Source: Sphingomonas sp.
GTDB taxonomy: Bacteria > Pseudomonadota > Alphaproteobacteria > Sphingomonadales > Sphingomonadaceae
DNA: 7,982 nucleotides
Assembly: GCA_030146605.1 (NCBI GenBank)
Contig: JASLBO010000400.1
Span: 1 to 7,982, forward strand
Reading direction: 5' to 3'
The notes beneath the pieces were generated by a model. That model made no database searches. It worked only from the letters and a program-made list of their open reading frames with translations, and was not told where the DNA came from. The position numbers and the translations under genes are program-made. Positions 4,615 through 7,982 of the stretch are shown here, piece after piece. Within the stretch, counting starts at the first letter, position 1; every line of letters starts with the position of its first letter.

Positions 4615-5652
4615 TCACGGCACGATCCGGAAGAAATAGCTGTAGCTGCGCGGGGTGCCGCCGACATTCACCCGATCGATCGTCACATCGTAATAGGTGT
4701 TCGCCTGCAGCCCGCTCACGGCGAACTGGATGTTGTTGGGCAGGCCATAGCCCTGCGTATCGTACGCGATGCGCGAGACCGTCAGCGTCGCGCCGCCACG
4801 CTGGCGCACGGTGATCGCCGCGTTCGAGAAATCGACATTGGTGTTGCCCCATTTATTGGTCTTGTTCGAGATCACTCCGAACGACAGCAAGGCGCGGGGG
4901 TCGAACAGCCGGGCGGGATAATCCTCGAACGGCCAGGCGACATAGTCCGGCAGCGGCCCGGCCGGCCCCGCGGCACCGGCGGTGTCGAACACCTTCATCG
5001 CGGCGGCATCGGCCCGGCTGCTGGTCTGGTAGCGCCCGGCGACGCGGCCATAAGCGATCGAGCCGAGGAACGGATCGAGCAGCCAGCGGCGATGCCCGAC
5101 ATTCTCGGCGACGATGTTCTGCACTTCGGTGAGCCAGCCGGCGATGATCTGCTCGTCGGTGAAATAGCCGAGCCCCGGCCCCACGCCGCCATAGAGGTTG
5201 CTCGACCCCGAAGCGGCGGCACCGGCTGCGGTGTAGCAAAGCCAGCTTGTCGGCGGGGTGTGGCTCAGCTGGCCATTGGCCGCCTGCATCAGCGCCGATT
5301 GCTGCGCCCCCGGCTCGTCGGCGGGGGAGTAGGTGGCGGGCGGCAGGCGATGGAGCGCGCGGACCGCGTTGAGGGTCTGCAGCACCTGCTGGGTCACCGC
5401 CGGCTTGAGCAGCCCGGGCTGGCACGCGGCGATATCGGGCGCGGTCGCATAGAGCGCCGCGGCCGCGGTGAAGAAGTCGCCGGGCACCGGCGTGGGCGTC
5501 GGGAAGGGAACGGGCACCGAAGTCGGCGTCGGTGCCGGCCCGGGCGTGTCGATCGGCGGGGGGACGATCGTGCCGCCTCCGTCGCTGCCTCCGCCGCCGC
5601 ACGCGGCGAGAGCCAGCAGCGGAATCATCATCAGGGTCAGTTGTTTACGCAT
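4615..5652 (-). CDS. CAP-domain (SCP-like) lipoprotein
   Basis: This is an exported lipoprotein of unknown specific function. The 345-residue product begins with a signal peptide, MRKQLTLMMIPLLALAAC, whose lipobox LAAC places the lipidated cysteine at 18. A Gly residue at +2 argues against inner-membrane retention. A Gly-rich then Pro/Thr/Val-rich linker (19-58) forms a flexible tether. The region from about 90 to 225 looks like a bacterial CAP/SCP domain: LNAVRALHRLPP (94-105), then QLSHTPP with His131, then AENVGHRRWLLDP (182-194) with His187, the conserved closing histidine block. The C-terminal part (about 275-345) is beta-rich, possibly Ig-like. CAP proteins have varied roles, so no substrate is proposed. 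The start chosen is ATG 5652, with GAGG seven bases upstream; a GTG at 5655 adds one residue. It lies 86 bp downstream of the ThuA-domain gene on the same strand and may share its transcript. The sequence is more GC- and linker-rich than the core genes. Confidence 0.82.
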   Translation of the reverse strand: MRKQLTLMMIPLLALAACGGGGSDGGGTIVPPPIDTPGPAPTPTSVPVPFPTPTPVPGDFFTAAAALYATAPDIAACQPGLLKPAVTQQVLQTLNAVRALHRLPPATYSPADEPGAQQSALMQAANGQLSHTPPTSWLCYTAAGAAASGSSNLYGGVGPGLGYFTDEQIIAGWLTEVQNIVAENVGHRRWLLDPFLGSIAYGRVAGRYQTSSRADAAAMKVFDTAGAAGPAGPLPDYVAWPFEDYPARLFDPRALLSFGVISNKTNKWGNTNVDFSNAAITVRQRGGATLTVSRIAYDTQGYGLPNNIQFAVSGLQANTYYDVTIDRVNVGGTPRSYSYFFRIVP

Positions 5653-5738
5653 CACGCGCCCTCACGCAGGAGCGCCGGGATGCGCTTCCTGGGCGAGTGG
5701 GTAACGCAGCAAGCGTGCGTCCGTTTCCTCGAAAGGGG

Positions 5739-6566
5739 TTAGTCGTTGAAATTACAGCCTTTGCCCGACTTGCGCGCGGCCCAGGCGATCGCCCCCTCTA
5801 CCATTTTCAGATGCGCAGGATCGGCCCAGGCCTCGGGCTTGTGGCCGAGCGCCGAATAGAAGATCCGCGCCTTGCCCTCGCAGCGCCACCAGACCATCGC
5901 GTGCTTGTCGTCCATCCGGTGTTTCGGCTCGAGCCGCATGCCGGTCTCGTCGAGCCGCGCGAGGATGTGCGCGTCGGCCCGCGGCGGCATGCTGTAGGCG
6001 TAATATTCCTCGGTCCAGCGCCAGCGCGCCGGCAGGTGCCGGGTCGCCGGGTGTGCCCGGTCGAGCAGTATCAGTTCGGATTGCTGGAACTGGTCGGCGC
6101 CGCCGGGATGGCCGGTATAGCCGCCATAGCCGAGCATCTGCTGGTACCAGGCGGGGTGGCTGCCGTCGCCGGCGCCGTGCAGACCGACAAAACCGTGGCC
6201 GGCGGCGAGATAGGTCTGGAAGGCCGCTCGCTGATCGGGGGTGAACAGGTCGCCGGTGGCGCTGGCGAACACCACCGCGTCGAACTGCGCGAGCTGGGCT
6301 GGGTTGAAGATCGCGGCATTCTCGGTCGCATAGGCGCTCCAGCCCCGCGCGCGGACCAGCTTCTCGATTGCCGCGGTGGCCGCGGGAATCGAATCATGGC
6401 GGAAGCTGTTGGTCTTGCTGAAGATCAGGATCGCGGGGCGCCGGAGCGGCGGGAGCGTAGGAGCGACGGTGTCGAGACTGGGCGCCGGCCGGCGGACATC
6501 GGTGGTCTGGGGGACGACGGCAAGACCGAGCAGTGCCGGAATGGCGGCCAGCTTGAGTATCGGCAT
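5739..6566 (-). CDS. Secreted ThuA-domain protein
   Basis: The product has a ThuA-like domain, a class I glutamine amidotransferase-like fold named after a trehalose-utilisation protein and often found in carbohydrate-related proteins. From ATG 6566 it is 275 residues. A hydrophobic N-terminus (MPILKLAAIPALLGLAVVPQ) looks like a Sec signal peptide with a weak basic end, then a Pro-rich linker runs to about 43. The domain runs from about 44 to 265: AILIFSKTNSFRHDSI (45-60), FDAVVFASATGDLFT (95-109), GFVGLHGAGDG (125-135), YTGHPGG (150-156), WTEEYYAYS (184-192) and ARIFYSALGH (233-242). No adjacent sugar transporter or oxidoreductase points to a substrate, so function stays open. The start is supported by GAGGGAGAG just upstream; an in-frame ATG at 6680 would add 38 residues that simply translate the palindromic repeat and is rejected. 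It follows trpS on the same strand. Confidence 0.85.
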   Translation of the reverse strand: MPILKLAAIPALLGLAVVPQTTDVRRPAPSLDTVAPTLPPLRRPAILIFSKTNSFRHDSIPAATAAIEKLVRARGWSAYATENAAIFNPAQLAQFDAVVFASATGDLFTPDQRAAFQTYLAAGHGFVGLHGAGDGSHPAWYQQMLGYGGYTGHPGGADQFQQSELILLDRAHPATRHLPARWRWTEEYYAYSMPPRADAHILARLDETGMRLEPKHRMDDKHAMVWWRCEGKARIFYSALGHKPEAWADPAHLKMVEGAIAWAARKSGKGCNFND

Positions 6567-6586
6567 CGTTCTCTCCCTCAAGTTTC

Positions 6587-6661
6587 CCTCACCCTCACCC
6601 TTCCGGCGCTCCTGGCGCCGCCCTCCCTCTCCCGGCGGGAGAGGGAAGGGTGAGCGTGAGG
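6587..6661. repeat. Long nested palindrome between trpS and the ThuA-domain gene
   Basis: CCTCACCCTCACCCTTCC (6587-6604) pairs with the inverted copy at 6644-6661 over 18 bases with one mismatch. Inside are two further stems: GGCGC-tcctg-GCGCC (6605-6619) and the 10-bp stem TCCCTCTCCC-ggc-GGGAGAGGGA (6624-6646), which competes with the outer arm. It starts two bases beyond the trpS stop codon and fills most of the 97-bp gap. It may act as a terminator, an mRNA stabiliser or a DNA-level repeat; its arms belong to a different family from the element between ubiE and ubiB. Confidence 0.8.
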
Positions 6662-6663
6662 TT

Positions 6664-7668
6664 CTACACCTGCAACCCAACTGCCTGCTGCGCCGCCTTG
6701 AGCGTCGGCGCAGCGAGCGCCTGGGCGCGCTCCGCGCCCTTGGCGAGCTGGGCCCCGACCGCGGCGCGATCGTCGAGCAACTGCTTCAGGCGATCGCGGA
6801 CCGGCGCAAGGACCGACACTGCGAGATCGGCCAGCGCGGGCTTGAACGCCCCGAAGCCTTGCCCGGCAAATTCCTCCATCACCGCTTGCGGCTCGCGCTC
6901 GGCGAGGGCGGCGTAGATCGTCACGAGATTCTTCGCCTCGGGGCGTTCGGCGAGCGCATCGAAGCTGTCGGGCAGCAGATCTGCGTCGGACCTGGACTTG
7001 CGGATCTTCGACGCGATCGTGTCGTCATCGTCGATCAGATTGATCCGGCTCAAGTCAGAAGGATCGGACTTGGACATCTTGGCGCTGCCGTCGCGCAGGC
7101 TCATGATTCGCGGCGCGGCTTTCGAGATCAGCGGCTCGGGCAGCGGGAACAATTCGACACAGAAATCGGTGTTGAACTTGGTGGCGATGTCGCGGGCGAG
7201 CTCGAGATGCTGCTTCTGGTCCTCGCCCACTGGCACGTGCGTCGCCTGATAGACGAGGATGTCCGCGGCCTGGAGCACGGGATAAGTGAACAGGCCGACG
7301 CTGGCACCTTCGCGGTTCTTGCCGGCCTTGTCCTTCCACTGGGTCATCCGGTTGAGCCAACCCATCCGCGCGGTACCCTGGAGGATCCAGCACAGCTCGG
7401 CATGCGCGGGCACGCGCGACTGGTTGAACAGGATCGCGCGGTCGTCCACGCCGGCGGCGAGCAAGGTTGCGGCCATCTCGATCGTCGAATTGGCGAGCTC
7501 CTGCGGGGTTACGTTGCTGGTCAGCGCATGGAGATCGGCAAGGAAGAACAGGCATTCGCCCCCATTCTCTTCCAGGACGTCCTGCATCGCCACCCACTGG
7601 CGGATCGCCCCGAGATAATTGCCGAGGTGGAGATTGCCGGTGGTCTGGATGCCGGAAACGACGCGCAT
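6664..7668 (-). CDS. trpS: Tryptophanyl-tRNA synthetase
   Basis: TrpS is a cytosolic class I aminoacyl-tRNA synthetase that activates tryptophan with ATP and charges tRNA-Trp. The 334-residue length is normal for bacterial TrpS. The start MRVVSGIQTTGNLHLGNYLGA contains the HIGH-type motif as HLGN (14-17). FFLADLHALT (41-50) and GLFTYPVLQAADILVY (125-140) line the substrate pocket. GEDQKQHLELARDIA (148-162) is the conserved family block, and KMSKS (197-201) is the ATP-binding loop. ATG 7668 is the start because it gives the family N-terminus and has AAGGAG five bases upstream; a longer open frame to 7833 merely crosses murJ. The murJ stop codon lies two bases before this ATG and overlaps the Shine-Dalgarno region (AAGGAGTGA), so translational coupling is likely. 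A large palindrome follows the stop codon. Confidence 0.97.
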   Translation of the reverse strand: MRVVSGIQTTGNLHLGNYLGAIRQWVAMQDVLEENGGECLFFLADLHALTSNVTPQELANSTIEMAATLLAAGVDDRAILFNQSRVPAHAELCWILQGTARMGWLNRMTQWKDKAGKNREGASVGLFTYPVLQAADILVYQATHVPVGEDQKQHLELARDIATKFNTDFCVELFPLPEPLISKAAPRIMSLRDGSAKMSKSDPSDLSRINLIDDDDTIASKIRKSRSDADLLPDSFDALAERPEAKNLVTIYAALAEREPQAVMEEFAGQGFGAFKPALADLAVSVLAPVRDRLKQLLDDRAAVGAQLAKGAERAQALAAPTLKAAQQAVGLQV

Positions 7669-7670
7669 GT

Positions 7671-7982
7671 TCACTCCTTGGGTGCCGCCTGGGCTTTGCG
7701 GCGGATCAGTGCCTTCAAGTCGCTCAGGCGATAGGCCCGGGTGACGAAGCAGGCGACGCCATAGATCGCGCAGCCCGCCACGACCAGCACCAGCAGCGCG
7801 CCGTAGCGCTCCACCATATAGCCGTTGAGCCAAGGATCGAGGACGCGATCAAAGGCGAACACCGCCAGCCCCATCAGCACGGCGGCGAGCGCGAGGCGGG
7901 GGAGGCGGCGGCGCAGCTGGGCGTCGGCATGGAAATGGCCGCGCTTCACCAGCGTGCGATAGAGCATCCAGACGTTGACGGT
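7671..7982 (-). CDS. murJ: Lipid II flippase MurJ, C-terminal end (cut by window edge)
   Basis: The last 103 residues of an integral membrane protein are present, with the frame open to the window edge. MurJ moves lipid II across the inner membrane for peptidoglycan synthesis. The fragment starts within TVNVWMLYRTLVKRGHF, a typical late loop of MurJ/MviN proteins. It then has two hydrophobic segments, LALAAVLMGLAVFAF and ALLVLVVAGCAIYGVACFV, which fit the final two transmembrane helices of the usual fourteen. It ends in a basic tail, SDLKALIRRKAQAAPKE. Placement directly upstream of trpS supports the call, because this pair is a common neighbour in sphingomonads by my recollection. The catalytic cavity residues lie outside the window, so the assignment depends on the C-terminal pattern and context. 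Confidence 0.83.
   Translation of the reverse strand, partial: TVNVWMLYRTLVKRGHFHADAQLRRRLPRLALAAVLMGLAVFAFDRVLDPWLNGYMVERYGALLVLVVAGCAIYGVACFVTRAYRLSDLKALIRRKAQAAPKE

Noticed and set aside
4504..5742. 412-residue plus-strand open frame opposite the CAP lipoprotein
   Set aside because: It is a GC-driven shadow; it runs through the hairpin repeats and has low-complexity Gly/Arg composition, while the minus strand has a clear signal peptide and CAP motifs.
5532..6653. 373-residue plus-strand open frame opposite the ThuA-domain gene
   Set aside because: Same reason: antisense shadow, ending in translated palindrome.
6376..7734. 452-residue plus-strand open frame opposite trpS
   Set aside because: trpS on the other strand has full family motifs; this frame has none and reads through the repeat.
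1..7982. A new multi-gene defence, secretion or biosynthetic system
   Set aside because: Seven of the nine genes are recognised core housekeeping genes in familiar order; the ThuA and CAP genes alone give no evidence of a system.

Overview
The window reads as a housekeeping stretch of chromosome from a GC-rich alphaproteobacterium, most likely a sphingomonad (Sphingomonas or a close relative). This rests on the gene order ubiB-ubiE-mutM-rpsT-dnaA, which is a conserved alphaproteobacterial arrangement, on the alphaproteobacterial character of the proteins, and on short GC-rich palindromic repeats in the gaps between genes. The assignment is by recognition; no search was run. I see no transposase, phage gene, CRISPR array, toxin-antitoxin pair or defence gene, and no sign of an undescribed multi-gene system.

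Layout. Positions 1-1289 (minus strand) hold ubiE followed by the 5' part of ubiB, two ubiquinone biosynthesis genes. The 151-bp gap between them is almost filled by a paired inverted palindromic element. mutM (1335-2144, plus) is divergent from ubiE with only 45 bp between. A 251-bp gap then leads to rpsT (2396-2659), which ends at a strong intrinsic terminator. A 370-bp gap upstream of dnaA (about 2713-3084) contains an AT-rich island inside a perfect 10-bp inverted repeat and four GANTC sites. dnaA (3085-4455) faces a minus-strand block across a 159-bp gap packed with hairpins. Read in transcription order (right to left), that block is murJ (3' end only), trpS, a secreted ThuA-domain protein and a CAP-domain lipoprotein.

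How the genes relate. ubiE and ubiB both serve ubiquinone synthesis. mutM repairs oxidised guanine. rpsT and dnaA couple translation and replication initiation only in the loose sense of being neighbours. murJ and trpS are tightly linked, since the trpS Shine-Dalgarno overlaps the murJ stop codon, but they act in unrelated pathways (lipid II flipping and tRNA-Trp charging). The ThuA-like and CAP-like genes are exported proteins of unknown role and are the least conserved part of the window.

The most interesting material is non-coding: the GANTC cluster and AT-rich dyad upstream of dnaA, which suggest cell-cycle methylation control, and the palindromic repeat families occupying four intergenic gaps.
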